A program made the position numbers and the translations under genes. Source: Chimonanthus salicifolius (taxonomy: Eukaryota > Streptophyta > Magnoliopsida > Laurales > Calycanthaceae). From it: a stretch of DNA of 64,000 bases. The DNA is taken from assembly GCA_013350335.1 (NCBI GenBank), contig CM023532.1:38131708-38195707 (forward strand), given 5' to 3'. The notes under the pieces were generated by a model. It was not told where the DNA came from. It saw nothing but the letters and a program-made list of their open reading frames with translations, and did not search any database. This document shows positions 47,872 to 60,174 of this stretch, in pieces (position 1 is the first letter of the stretch; each line of letters starts with the position of its first letter).

Positions 47872-48068
47872 TCCCATATTTACTGACATTCAAAGGGTCT
47901 CATGTTCATTCAGTTGTTTACAAACAAAACATTCTATTCACCATGTTCATTCAAATAGATGAAATAGTTTATAAAAAGAAATCATTCACTATGTTCATTC
48001 GAGATTCACAAACGATGTAATAAAAAGAAAACATTCACTATATTGACAAACGATGTTACATATGAATA

Positions 48069-49859
48069 TCAAAAGAGTGTATGAGCAGGAGCTGGAGCAG
48101 ATGTAGAAGCAGATGCAGATGTAGAAGCTGGGGCAGATGCAGTATGAGGAGGTGCTGGTGCCGATGAAGAAGGTACTGGTGCAGGATCAGGAGGTGCTGG
48201 TGCCGATGAAGAAGGTACTGCTGCAGGATCAGGAGGTGTTGGTGCCAATGGACGACGTCCAGTCGCACTATGCTTGGGGACAGTCGAACGCACCTGACGA
48301 GTGGGGCCTGTCGGACGAGGATGAATGGGGCCAGACGGAAGAGGCTGAGTAGCGCCAGTCGGACGAGACTGTGGGATGTCAGTCGAGAGAGCCTGACTCG
48401 TGTCAGTGGACGAAGAGGCTATCCCCCATTATTTCTTTATATTCTTCTCATTTAGCATACATCTGATGATCCCGGTTCCCGAATCGCGTCCAAGTTGTGA
48501 ATTTATTCCTCCTTTTTGCAATAAAAGAACAGAGTTTCTCATTAAGTCTACCGTATGAGTCTCCAAATTATTCAGCCTTCTCATCATCATTCCTACCAAC
48601 TCACTATTTTTCTTATCAATTGTGGTATTCATCCTCCCTTCCATCTGAGCCAATTTATCGTCAACCAATCCCTCAAGCCTTCCAATCAATCTTCCTTCCA
48701 TCTCACCTAATTTTTCATCAACCATCCCTTCAAGCCTGCCCATAAGCCTTTCTTCAATCTCGGCAAATTTTACATCAATTTTTTCATTCAATTTTTCTAT
48801 GCTATCAAGAATCAGCATAGTACTGACTCCTGTATCATGTGCCTCACCACTCCCAACTTCAGGTGCCTCTGCTCCCTGAACTTCAGGCGCCTCAGTCCCC
48901 CCAACTTCAGGTATGTCACCCTCCTCAGGTGCCTCAACCTCAATAGGACGATGTTCTACTTTGGGAACCCAACGTGCATTGTCGAGTTTGTATCCCATCT
49001 TGCCCAAAGTAGACGCATCGAATATATCGGTTTTCTTCATTTCTATTTTCTCATCAGGAGGGAGGGTGACTCCGCAAAATCGAAACAAGTAAGACAGAAA
49101 GAAACCATATGGAAGGCTACATTTTCTAATCTTACGAGATGCAGCCATGTGTTTTATTATGATGAAGGATATATCAATTTGCTTCCCATTCAAGATGCAC
49201 CATATCAAGAAACTATCAAAATACGGCACTTGATTACTAAGCCCTTTTTTAGGTAAAATATTTTTCCTAATAATGTAATATACAATTCGGGCCTCTAGGG
49301 TTAGCTCCATAAGTCCGATCTTATCTCCTCTGGCACCATCACTTCGCCCACACAATTGGGTCATGGCCTCCGAGGGAACGAATCCGTCAACATCGGTGGG
49401 CCATGAATTTGGTTCATATTTCAAAATAGTGGCACTGGGAAACCCAAACATTCTGTCCAGTGCCTCAGTTGAAATATCAATTTCTTTCCCCCTAACTTTG
49501 GATTTTATGAAGTGTCTCGCCCGGTCCTCCGACATATTTGCATAAAATTCCTTCACCAATTTTGGGTAAAAATCTTCTTTGATTCCCAAAAAACCTCCCC
49601 ATCCAAGTCTGTAAATATACTCATCGATTCTTAATTCAAATGCAGAAAAAAAGCTTAGGTCCATGATTTTACCATAAATCATCGGCCGAGAGTACAAATC
49701 CTCTCGGTATAGTGTGGCGGCTTCCAAAGACTTGAAGTGGTTCGGGTCGAAGGCCTCTGTCTCCCTAGGTGGTGTCTCCGTCAATCTCGCTCTTTTCCTT
49801 CTAGATGAAGCCGGTACCTTTATCTTTCTCCCTCTCGATGTAGAGGCTTTGGATGCCAT
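48069..49859 (-). CDS. Second gene of element C: putative plant transposon protein
   Basis: Main exon 49859..48429 encodes 476 residues from MASKASTSRGRKIKVPAS. The frame is open further upstream, but a start here gives the usual basic N-terminus. Residues 40-290 (FDPNHFKSLEAATLYREDLYS, LGWGGFLGIKEDFYPKLVKEFY, LTLEARIVYYIIRKNI, LPYGFFLSYLFRFCGV) resemble the 'putative plant transposon protein' domain (Pfam PF20167 by memory), whose function is unknown. About 370-450 forms a likely coiled coil with repeated GRLEGMVDEKLGEMEGR units. After the stop at 48429, a Pro/Ala/Ser-rich frame with 14-residue repeats continues to 48069. The join would need a 42-base intron, unusually short for plants, or a frame change. 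A TATA-like ctatatatataacc lies at 50169-50180 on this strand. Confidence 0.7.
48130..48245 (-). repeat. 42-bp coding minisatellite
   Basis: Nearly three copies of a 42-bp unit (ggtgctggtgccgatgaaga... on the plus strand). On the minus strand they code for a PAPPDPAPVPSSSA-like 14-residue repeat in the tail of the second gene of element C. Confidence 0.8.
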
Positions 49860-50181
49860 GTGAAGGAGTGGTGTGAAGGAAATCCGGCGAGGAAGACAAA
49901 ATCCGAGAAAGGCAAGAAAAGGGGGCAGGTTTCCGGAAATCCGACGAGGAAGACGAATTAAGAGGGTTTCCGGAGAGGGCAAATCGGAGATCCGAAGATG
50001 AAATCGGAGAAAGAAAGGGTTTCCGGAGAGGGCAAATCGCACGATTTGGAGAATCGTGCGCTCGATTTGGTGAAGAGGAAAGGGTCGATCGATCGTTCGA
50101 GAAGAAGAAGAGAAAGGGTCTTCGGTTTCGAGGGTTGAATCGCAGGAAAGGGCGAAAGGATCGATCGGTTATATATATAGC

Positions 50182-50695
50182 TGATCGATCGATCGCACGA
50201 TCACAGTGATCGATCGATCGATCTTGCCCTAACCAGAAGATCGATCGATCGATCATATGTGATCGTGCGATCGATCTTGCCCTAAACAGAAGATCGATAG
50301 CACGATTGTATGTGATCGTGCGATCGATCTTTGAATGGGTCACAGTCGATCGCACGATCAGATACAATCGTGCGATCGATCTTGGTGGGAGCGGTCGACT
50401 GTCAAACCGTTGACCTCTCAGTTAAAATCGATCGCACGATCCAATGGAACCGTGCGATCGACTGAAACCCGTGTTATGATCGATCGATCGATTCGAAAAT
50501 GAACTGTCGAATCGATTGATCGATCGTATACGCCTCAGATCGAGCGTATACGCCTCAGATCGATCGATCGACGCGAAATGGCGTTGCAGCACCGATCGCA
50601 CGATTTCGCTCGGAAAGGGCAGAATGGTAATTTCCACTCAATTTTCGGAAATCGGTGTCTCCTAACAGATTCGTGCGGTGTCTATATTGCCACCC
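50182..50695 (-). repeat. Right terminal inverted repeat of element C
   Basis: Complement of 44073-44614 over most of its length, including the ggcgttgcagcaccgatcgc block and the gtcgactgtcaaaccg block. It has one hairpin unit (agaagatcgatcgatcgatc) not found on the left. Confidence 0.88.
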
Positions 50696-50755
50696 TATAT
50701 CTTAATATACCTGACTTATGCAAGCTTACCTTGTCATACACCTAATAAAATTAGA

Positions 50756-50953
50756 GTGCGTTTGGATGGAGGTAAGGAGAGGTGACCTAGTAATAAAAAA
50801 ATTACTTTAGGTGAGAATAAAAATAAAAAAATACTCCTCTCGTCATTTTTTTTAATACTCTACTCAAGCTTAGAGTATTTAAGGATGGCTCCAAACTTAA
50901 GGTAACTCCAAGTGAAGGATAACCCAGTAAAATTACCCTTAATCCAAACGCAC
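50756..50953. mobile_element. Small TIR element (MITE)
   Basis: Ends gtgcgtttggat and, inverted, atccaaacgcac. About 200 bp, AT-rich and non-coding. No target duplication is obvious, so the superfamily (hAT or Harbinger) is not decided. Confidence 0.6.
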
Positions 50954-51516
50954 CCCAAGACAAGTGGCTCTTTAGCATAGGTTGAACCTCACGAGGCAAG
51001 TAACTTTTACATCAGCATATTTTATGAAAATTCATCTTACATATTAATACAGTACGAAATCTTTTTGAAAATTTTAATTTCAGAGTTAAAAACTCTCTCT
51101 TTTATATTTATGAAAAAAATATGATTTTCGCCTAATTTCATCTTAACATGTAGAGCTAAAGTGATTTTTTAATTAATTAATTTTTTCTTATAACATAGAT
51201 AATCTCACTTCATATTGGAAATGAATTTTTAGATCAATACTATATTATATGTTAAATAAAAAATATTTTAATATAATCTCACGTAGAACAATCACATTAC
51301 CTATCAATCTATCATTTTCTCCGAACCGTCCAATTTTGGCTCCATCCAGACAAAGCTGATCATTTTTGCCACGTATATGGCGGAAGAGCCGCCACTGAGA
51401 CTTGTGGAAGAGAAGAATTCGCCCGTTCCCACCATTTCACCAAATTTCTCGAATATTCACAAAACCCTGAAAAACGTTTGAAAGAAGGAATTCAAGCAGA
51501 AGCAGGAGTAAGAGCA
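50954..51516. other. Upstream region of FBN4
   Basis: AT-rich to about 51300, then GC-richer sequence that is probably the promoter and leader of the gene starting at 51517. No other feature. Confidence 0.45.
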
Positions 51517-54500
51517 ATGGCATCACTTCTATCAACATCTTCTTCTATCCCATGTCTTTATTCCAACCAATTCTCTCCCAATGCAAAAGCTTGTAATTTC
51601 AAATCTCCATTGAAGGTAAGAAGTACAAGATTAAGAAACCACCTATTGATCCAACCAAAGAGAATTGTTGTTGTGAGATCAACACTTGGTGAATCGCCGG
51701 GTAAGTACCCACCTTCAACTCCTGAATTCTTTAAACCGAAGTCTGAAGTCGTTTCTTTGAAGCTCAAATTGTTGGTGAGTTGTTCTTTTTTTTCCCATGC
51801 TTTATTAACCTTCTGCAATTCTGTATTTTCAAGTGGGTGTCATTTAAATTGTTTTTCCCTTTGGATAGTTACATCTGATTGATTTTTTTTTTGGAAATTC
51901 GAATCGGGTTAACTATCTTATGGTATTTTAGGTTTTTTTAGGCAATTAATTGATTTTATTGAAGTTGGTAACCTGTATTTTCTTTAAGTTACCCTACTTC
52001 GGGTGGCTTTCACCATATTGGGCGTTTTCTTGGTTCTAAATTGTTTGCATCCCAGTGCCTTTGGAATTTGTATGGACTCCAATGAATAAGGTGTCAAAAG
52101 AACACACCTCGTAGGGTGTTTCATGGTGTGAAAAAGTAGTTCATATTTCCTTGAGAACAAAGCCTTTATGATTTGACTTGTAAAAGCCAAGTTGGATTTT
52201 CAACCGAGAATGTTCTATGATCAGAGGGACATGTTATGGTTGAAATTAACTTTTCTCAATATGCTCAGATTCTATTATTCATCAGAGAATGTGAGATCCA
52301 TTTTCCATAAAAAATACGTGATACACTGCTAATTTGATGGTATCTTTGTGATCTTCATCTATGACCTTGACACTGGAGTCTTTGAACATAAGCAGACGGA
52401 TCATTTTCCTTTTTGAGGAAAGTACCCATTTTGGCAATTATTACCTTTAGTTTCTTATGAATTCACTCTTTGATTTTGTTCCCCTTGATTTTGATGTTGG
52501 ATTGTCTCAACTATATTTTAATCACATTGAACGTGCCAGCCAGTTTTTCATATTTGTCTTTTACTGTAATTGGCTCTCATCTAGTTGCTAAAGAGTTCAA
52601 GTTCCTAAGCATCAACTTTTTTTTGAAATGGCCTAAGCATCAACTTTCTAAAGAGTGGATATAACTGTTGGTTGTTTTCATTAAGTAGAAAAGATTGAGG
52701 GAAAAACTTGATAAGCAAAAATTGAACAACACTTTTTGTTGGTTTGTGACACAAGGAAAGAGAAAACCATACCTTGATTAATCAAACCTGCAATTAAATA
52801 GAATTTGAAGCTGATAATAAACCAATAGTACCCAGCAATTATTCTATGTAAATTCAACAATTAACACCACAATTCAGGCAACTGAACACTCGTACATGTG
52901 CAAACTGTTCCACTATATGTGATTTAGATCCTTGATCTCCATTTAAGCTTTCATTTCCATTAATATTACTACTTTCCTATTGATATGTGGTTTGGAAGTA
53001 AATCTAGCCATAAAATAAAATCCACCTTTTAGATCTGAATCAATATAAGAGTCCATTAATCAAGACTGAAACAGTTGTAAAGCCAGATTGAAAGAGAAAG
53101 TGCCACATTCTTCTGAGCTAAAATCAAATGAGGACCAGCAATTCTGCAAGATAGATCTTATTCCATCAAACCAGTAGTTGCCTCTTAATTGCCTATTACA
53201 TAATCTTTTGTGGCATTTCAGAATGAAAATCCTTTCATAAGCTACACTGTTTCTCCCGAGCAGTTGTAGAAGATGCCTGAAACGGCGTGCAATGGGCCAA
53301 CAGCAGAACCTTCCCTTGGAGACTTTTTGTTTTGACAAGCTCTATGAGATTGGAGCCTTATTCAATATGTAGGTTTTCGGTCAAGCATATCTCTCAATTT
53401 GACAAACAGCATAGCATATTGTTTGGCTAAGGAGGAGTTGTTTAGAAATGGTTTGTAGTTTGGCCTTTGTGCTTTTGGGCTTAGGTGGTGTTTGCATCTT
53501 TTGCTTTGTATTTCTTCTCTTGATCTAGAGATTCTCAATAAAAGGCTCCAATATGCAGTCTTAGATTGAAGACTGATGCCAACTGATGACCTTTCTCAAG
53601 CATACTACACTAAAGGAGGCAATCAAAATGGGAAACATGTGTGGGCTACCAAATGATGGATTCACTTGCCTAATGTGAAGATGAATGGCTTTACACTGCT
53701 AACAAGTGTTTTTGTGGCCAATTCTTCTTTTCATAGTCATTAACTAAAAAAATCAATCAATATGGCATTGGTTGAATATTCCATCTGTATGTATTTTTGT
53801 TCTTAACACAGAGAAGAAACACCAAAATGAGCCTTTAGTGGGTATTTTTTGGCACCTTCAAAATTTTCATGTGCTCGAAGTGTCATTCCACAATTTCATC
53901 ATCGAATTGGCTTATGTCGTCACCTAATTGATCCACCTCTTGATCCATGATGCTCATGATGGCCTCATCAACTTTTGAGTGAGATCAACTACCAAGGAGC
54001 TTCAAAATTTCATGGTTGCAGGCTTGCAGCATATAATACACTCACGAATTATGAAGAGCCACAGTTTATGGCTTTGTTCTTGTTTTTCACTAAGACAAGG
54101 GATGTCAGTTAACTTTTCATCTAGCCTGTTGCCTGAAAGTCGTTAATCTCACAAATTTAACTAGAATTACGTATAAAAAATAATATCTTTTGGTGCCATT
54201 TAGTAACTCAGAATTCTAAGTAAATTGGAATTTTGTGTCTGAATTTTATTACTATCTTTGGCCTCAAGTTCCACAGAATTTGATTTTCACTAATATATAC
54301 CAGCCTACCCAAAATGGCCTGTATATTCAAGAATTAGCAACCAACATGCACATGATTGTATACCTGTAAAGGAACATCTATTTTCATGATCCGAACATGG
54401 AAATGATTAAATATTGTTAGCAGAGAGAATGTTACTGTGCTTATCCTAGTAATGCATGTTCTTATAAGGTGAATAAATGCAGAGTGCCGTTTCTGGGCTG

Positions 54501-57500
54501 AACAGAGGTCTCGCTGCAAATGAAGATGACTTGAAACAGGTGGATTCCATTGCCACGGAGCTTGAAGCTGTAGGAGGGCTTGTTGATCTCTCCACGGACC
54601 TTGATAAACTCCAGGGGAGGTGGAAATTGATCTACAGTAGTGCTTTCTCGTCTCGTACTCTTGGTGGCAGTCGCCCAGGACCTCCCACGGGAAGGCTACT
54701 GCCCATTACTTTGGGACAGGTGAATCCAAGAAAAGAGAAAAAAGAGAAATTTTCTTTACATTTCTATCTTGCTGTTTACTGTCGATTAGTTCTCTTCAAT
54801 TAAGTATTCAAGAATTACAGTTTAAATCAAAATTCTTAGAATCAACATATGTTATATTTAATCAGGAAATTGAATAATTAACTAGTTTGTCTTTTACTAG
54901 GTTTTTCAACGGATTGATGTATCAAGCAAGGATTTTGATAACATAGTGAACCTTCAGTTAGGCACTCCATGGCCATTTCCACAGGTGGAAGTGACGGCTA
55001 CGTTGGAACACAAATTTGAACTTATAGGTCAGTCTGCTTTTTCTATAACTAGTCACTAGCTTCTACCAAATGTTCCTAAATATAAGGATGTGTAGCAAGT
55101 CTTTTATTTTCATGTTTTTGGTGATTTAGGCTGCTGTTATGCTATCTGTCTTTGCATAAAATATGCCCGGAGAAGAACCAATTTGGATAATCATAGACGT
55201 CATTTTCCCTTTATGTTTAACACAAACCATCAGAATTATCCCAACTCTTAATGATTCCATGTGATTAAGGCAGGCCCTGATGATTCCATGAGTTTAAGGC
55301 ATGATGGTGCATGTATTTGGTTGAGGATTGACTCCTCTTTTTATGATATCATTCTAATCTTTGTTACAATATCATTCTAATTTTTGTTGATACTTCTTGA
55401 AGACCATTCTGTGCTTTTACGACTTTTGGGCAAAATAAATTAAAAGATGAGGGATTTTATAGAGGGTAAAACCCCATTCTATACCCCCACAAAATGTTCT
55501 GTTTGGTATACCTAGGCTTCCTTATAATCAATCTAAACCCCCCCACCCGGGGAACATTGTATTTCCAACACCTATAAGGTTGATATACACCATGTGATTG
55601 AGATATAAAAATTGTTGCTGTTAAAATATCTTTAGAGTTGCCCTTTCTCCTTTTTTTGCGATGACCAGCAGTTGATCTTCAGGTTACAATCATGGGTACT
55701 CCTGTATAATGAGCAGCAAGCAGGGAGTAGCTAATAATCTCACACTTTCAACATGAGTGGCATTGTTGCATTACTCAATTGAGTCATACATTGAAAAACA
55801 GTGAGGGCAAAGTTCTTCATTGAAATTAGAAAATTTACAAGCAGCAGGAAAACCAATTATTTCTTCTCACGATGTTTTAGTCAACAATGTTTTTCAATCA
55901 TTTGAGCTATTGGGAGTAAGTGATGGGTAATTGGATTTCATGACTAATCAAGAGGCAAGGACCAGAACTCCTTAAAACTCCATATTTGAGACAGGAAAAA
56001 GTAAAATGGCTGCAAAATTCTCAGCTGAACTCAGTGAAGCTGATGAACTCAGCCGAACATCTTTGGCAGAAGTTAAGTGAGAGGAAACGAGCTGGGAAGC
56101 AAGTGGCAGAACCGCCACAGCATCATTTGTTATGAGGGGATAATGCAAGTTGATCATGTGGAGGATATGATAGCAATTGATCTAGGTGAAAGCAATTCTT
56201 CTTATGGAAGGACAATTGTTATCAGTTCTGTAAGATTGTTATAATGGGATGCTCATTGAGGGGGCCTGGACACCTTGGTCTTCAAAAAAAAAAAAAAGAG
56301 ATTTGGGGGAGATCTAAAATTTGCTGGCAGATCTTCATGAAACATTCAAATCTGGAGAAGGGGCAGGTTTAAAGATCTCATAGCCTGATATTCATTTCAT
56401 TTACTCTGTTAAATCCTTTGTGGAGAAGCTTATGAGGAGGAGTGAGGTTCCTTTGGTCTCTCCAAAGATATGGAGGTAGCAGGCCCTAGAGAGGGTGGGA
56501 GTTTTTTTGCTGGTTGCTAGGAATGAAAAGATGCTTACAGTTTTAACCTGATAAGAAGAATTGTATGCTAGTATATGGCTGTAAACTTTGTCTTGGAGGA
56601 CCAAAAGAGTTGAATCTTTTCTTCATGCAGTGTGGCTTTGCAGAAAATTTTGAAATCACTGTCTGTCTTTGGAGTGAGTTGGTGTATCTGTATAATTCCT
56701 AGTTGAGAAGTTTCAGTAAAAATTTGATGCCCAGCATTAGCGCTTAAGTTTGTTTGGGATCACTTGGGAGTTATGGAGGGAGAAAAATAAAAGGATCTTT
56801 AAAGGTGAGAGTAGTTCAGTGGAAGAGGTAACTGCAAGTTGATGGTGATTTCCTCTATTCCTAGCTTTCAAAGAGTTTGCCTAGTGGATGTGTTTTGTCT
56901 ATGGACGGTGGGTCGAGCTGCCTTATTCGGACACCACACCACCCCCCACAAGACCTATTTTAATTTTTTTGGTAATGGTTAGTAATACTCATGGGATCTT
57001 TTCTGTGAGGTCCTTCTGTAAAAAGCTATGGGTAATGATGATGTTCCTACAGTTAACCCTAGGATTTGGAAAGGTAATGGTGATGTTCCTACTTATTATT
57101 TGCAATACTTGAGTCCCAGTTCACCACTTATGTCTAGCCAACCAGCTTGCGGTATTCGGAGGCATTTTTACATGTCTAGAAATATTACAAGATCTATTTT
57201 GTTTGAATCTCATCCTCTTAAACAGGTCCTATTTGTCAACGCTGACTCAATGTCACTAACCATGATGGTTCTTGCTTGACACCAAACTGTTCCTCCAATT
57301 TAGAATAATAAATCTTTAATATGGAGCTTTTCTTGGTGTAACAAACCCTGAACTCGTATAATTCTCAGTGAAGATGATCGTTACATTTAGTGTGTGTTTG
57401 TCTGTTTTTGGTAATGTGACAAAAATAAAATGCTTCTCCCTTCATTTTTTTTTGCAAAAATTGTGTTAAAAAGGTATTGTCTATTTGATTGTGTAGGATC

Positions 57501-57711
57501 TGCAAAGATAAAGATTACATTTGTGAAAACTACCGTCACACCTACTGGAAGTCTCTCTCAGCTGCCACCTTTTGAGGTTCCTCGTCTTCCTGATGCATTG
57601 AGGCCTCCGTCTAATACAGGAAGCGGTGAATTTGAAGTTACATATGTTGATGAATTGACCCGCATTACACGAGGAGATAAAGGAGAATTGAGGGTGTTTG
57701 TGATATCTTGA
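51517..57711 (+). CDS. FBN4: Plastid-lipid-associated protein, fibrillin 4 (PAP6) type
   Basis: A plastoglobule/thylakoid-associated fibrillin; the Arabidopsis protein is linked to plastoquinone content of plastoglobules and stress tolerance. Exons 51517..51774, 54483..54719, 54901..55027 and 57497..57711 give 278 aa. Intron phases are 0, 0 and 1, all GT-AG. I start at MASLLSTSSS because it gives a Ser-rich, acid-poor chloroplast transit peptide (about residues 1-55). An ATG 13 codons upstream is possible. The PAP/fibrillin domain spans about 80-276: LNRGLAANEDDL, DLDKLQGRWKLIYSSAFSSR, GRLLPITLGQVFQRIDV, NLQLGTPWPFPQVEVTATLEHKFEL, and the C-terminal FEVTYVDELTRITRGDKGELRVF with the conserved Tyr-Asp. 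Intron 3 holds LINE and SINE fragments. The residues match FBN4 better than the other fibrillins I recall. Confidence 0.92.
56262..56298 (+). mobile_element. SINE family 2, 3' fragment
   Basis: Only the end gggcctggacaccttggtc and an A run of 14 remain, inside FBN4 intron 3. Confidence 0.65.
56395..56870 (+). pseudogene. LINE reverse-transcriptase C-terminal (zf-RVT) remnant
   Basis: Broken frames contain VKSFVEKLM, then SESFLHCGFAEKFWKSLSVFGVSW, the zf-RVT pattern (cysteine and histidine then FW..L) of plant LINE ORF2. There are several stops and frame changes. It lies in FBN4 intron 3. Confidence 0.55.
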
Positions 57712-58280
57712 GTTCAATCTACTTTTCCTCCATTTGAATACCAATTTTGCAATGTGTAATTATCTCTTTGTAAGAAATTCATATGAAATCCTACTTTGAA
57801 AGGAATAGTGAGATAGAGGAATTCACAAATCCAAATACATTCTGTGAAAGAGGAAAACTCTCATGGAACTTAATGAGGGACGGTCTAATCCTTTGTGTAG
57901 TTCTTTATGGGATCATATCTGGAAGATACCTAATTTACGGTTGGAAGAGGTATAAACATGGGCTCTACTAAAAGATATAAATGAGATCCCATTTCTTTTC
58001 TCCGAGTTTATCTAATATACGAGACTTTTAGGTGGTTTCTTCTATCTGAATAGATTTTATGCTGCAGAAATTTACTCAATTTCTTATTGACATTGCAACT
58101 AAAATATAGTTCAAAATCATAATTTTTTTTAAAAACTAGTATATGGTTTAAAGTTCAACTGACTGAATAGTTCAAAGTTCAGCTGAGTAAATTCAAACAT
58201 TTTGTCACTACGACTGCCAAAAAATTAAAATAAGAAAAGAAATTCATACATAATCAATCGGCTTTTTTTTTTTAAAAAAA
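57712..58280. other. 3' flank of FBN4
   Basis: 3' UTR sequence is likely to about 58000. No other gene. Confidence 0.45.
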
Positions 58281-58419
58281 AAGAACACCCAAGTTTTGGA
58301 GGTTTTTGAAAAATTCCTTATGTTTCATAATTAACAATATTCCGTAAAAAAAGAACACCCAAGTTTTGGAGGTTTTTGAAAAATTCCTTATGTTTCATAA
58401 TTAACAATATTCCGTAAAA
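58281..58419. repeat. Perfect 70-bp tandem duplication
   Basis: aagaacacccaagttttgga through ttccgtaaaa occurs twice in a row with a period of exactly 70 bases and no differences. It immediately precedes the LINE fragment. Confidence 0.93.
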
Positions 58420-58426
58420 TTTCTAG

Positions 58427-58945
58427 AAGAAACTCATATGCCATCATTAATTTTTTCGGAGTCCGTAGGGATCAAGGAGTCTAATGAAGCAGAACTTCTT
58501 AGTATTCGGACGGCTCTATTTTTAGGGGCGGCTTTAAGGGAGGAGAAAGTAATTATTGAAAGTAACTCTTCCAATGCAATCAAATGGGCCAAAGGTCTGA
58601 AGTGACCTTCTTGGAGATTAATTACCTTAGTTAGAGAGATCAAGGAGTTAATGGTTGGGTTGGAGATATCCTTTTCTCAAATTAGTAGGTCAGCAAATGG
58701 GGTAGCAGATTTCTTAGCAAAAAATGGTGTTGACGGGGCTATTCGGGGCACGTTTCTTGCCCCGGGCAGCTAGCGACTTCTTCATCTTGGGGTTTTTTTT
58801 GGGTTGCAGTTGTAGCTACTTCTTGCTTTGCTTGTATTTTTCTCTTTTTTTCTTTACCTTTTATGCTCTTTTGGGTGGGGGCTTAATCCTCTTAGGCCAC
58901 TCCCCTTTCTTTTCTCTGCACTGTATTATTTTATTTCATTAATGA
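58427..58945 (+). pseudogene. LINE RNase H-like domain and 3' tail, truncated
   Basis: A frame reads FSESVGIKESNEAELLSIRTALFLGA, VIIESNSSNAIKWAKGLK, stop (58603-58605), PSWRLITLVREIKEL, SFSQISRSANGVADFLAKNGVD. This is the RVT_3 RNase H domain at the end of plant LINE ORF2. The usual ESDS aspartate is Asn. A T-rich 3' UTR-like segment follows to about 58945. The 5' part of the element is missing. Confidence 0.82.
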
Positions 58946-59159
58946 TAATCTATTCTCAACTGTTCAACGATAAGTTAATGTTTAGGTTTATAATTGAGAC
59001 TTTCTTTATTGGATACGGTGATTTGAAAGAGTACTTTTCATGAATTAACAATGTCTAAAAATGACTAAACCCTAGATGGGTCCGATTCTGATTGTACATA
59101 CTTAGGTGCATTGAATAAGGGGATGTGAATTTGGATTTTGGAGTGGTAAAATTTGTCCA

Positions 59160-59326
59160 ACATTTTTTTTTGAATTTGTGTTTGGAAAATCGTAGGATAC
59201 TCAGTGTAAAACTCGTACGGGTGAGCTTACTATCCCTAAAACACGCTAAGGCTAGACTATGGGGGTTTGAATATGCAACCTCTCACTTTCTAATCTAGGA
59301 GGCAACCAGTTGAGCTACATCGATAT
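59160..59326 (-). mobile_element. tRNA-derived SINE family 1
   Basis: Minus strand: A box gtagctcaactggttg (best match of all copies), B-box region catattcaaaccc, common body (tttagggatagtaagctcac) and an A-run tail. Confidence 0.78.
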
Positions 59327-59955
59327 GATAAATTTAACCAACATTATAGTCATTTTATCTTAATTTTCTAAAGTTTGGTAAATATAAGTGATTGAATTAT
59401 AAAAAATTAAAAATTAAAGAATAATTTCATCGAACGTTGTAAAATTTCACACACCACCTCTTATAAATATGATTATCTTTATATGGCACCAGACAATGTG
59501 GAGGTTAGGCCTCATTTAAACTTTTGAAAGACAATTTGGTATAAATTTAGCTTTAGTGAAGATCAAAGCGTGTCTTTAAGAAGAAATTATTGAAAGCTCA
59601 TTTAAAAAAAGTTCGTGATTTTTGCACCTCCATTTTTTCTCTTTAAAAGGAATTTTCAATTTTACCCTTGTTTTTAGGAAGAAGGAAAAAGATAAAAAAA
59701 AACCATTTTCCTAAAAAAATTGAAAAACTCAAAAGAGCTGTTTTTAAAAAATTCAAATGATGGGGCCATTTCAAAAAGAGGGTTTCTCTCATACACTATA
59801 ACATTCAACATTTATTATGGCTTACAACATTTTTAGATTTTAGTTTTTCAGGCATGTATTAGGGTATATAACCAATTAAATGATTTATTTTAAAATTCTA
59901 TCAGCAAAAATACACTTGGGTGTAATCTCTTTAGTGTATGATAAAAAAGGCCAAT
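59327..59955. other. AT-rich spacer
   Basis: No feature is supported. Confidence 0.5.
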
Positions 59956-60174
59956 CATCCTAACGTGGGCAAAATCGGTTAGGAGACACGGGATGGAGTA
60001 AAATTCCCATTTTATCCATATCGGTGTACTGATCATCAATTACCGGTGTACCGATAACACACCGCTGTATGTATATATCCTGCATACCGATTCACCGGTA
60101 GTTGATGAGCTGTAGACTGGTAGAGGTAATCACCTAACCTATGTCTCATAACAAATTTTACCCGTGTTAGGATG
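59956..60174. mobile_element. Palindromic-TIR MITE (element D)
   Basis: Imperfect ends catcctaacgtgggcaaaat and the complement of attttacccgtgttaggatg, each continuing into ggttaggagacac-type sequence as in element C. The interior has caccggtgtaccgat-type palindromes. It is about 220 bp. I could not find a clear target duplication. Confidence 0.62.

Larger units (their letters stand above)
44073..50695. mobile_element. Mutator-like element (element C), 6.6 kb, complete ends
   Basis: Both ends are present: ggtggcaatatagacacc at the left and its complement plus one base (ggtgtctatattgccaccc) at the right. A perfect 10-bp target duplication, tatatcttaa, flanks it (44063-44072 and 50696-50705). 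The inverted repeats are about 0.5 kb (44073-44614 and 50182-50695) and full of cgatcgatcg and gatcgtgcgatcga palindromes. The interior has a plus-strand MULE transposase gene, a convergent minus-strand gene, and a 0.5-kb foldback between them. The large inverted repeats, 10-bp duplication and MULE/FAR1-type transposase all point to the Mutator superfamily. Because the target duplication is intact, the insertion is probably not very old, although the transposase now has at least one stop codon. Confidence 0.92.

Noticed and set aside
57028..57279. 83-codon frame in FBN4 intron 3
   Set aside because: No recognisable protein features. It lies between a LINE remnant and the last exon and is probably transposon debris.
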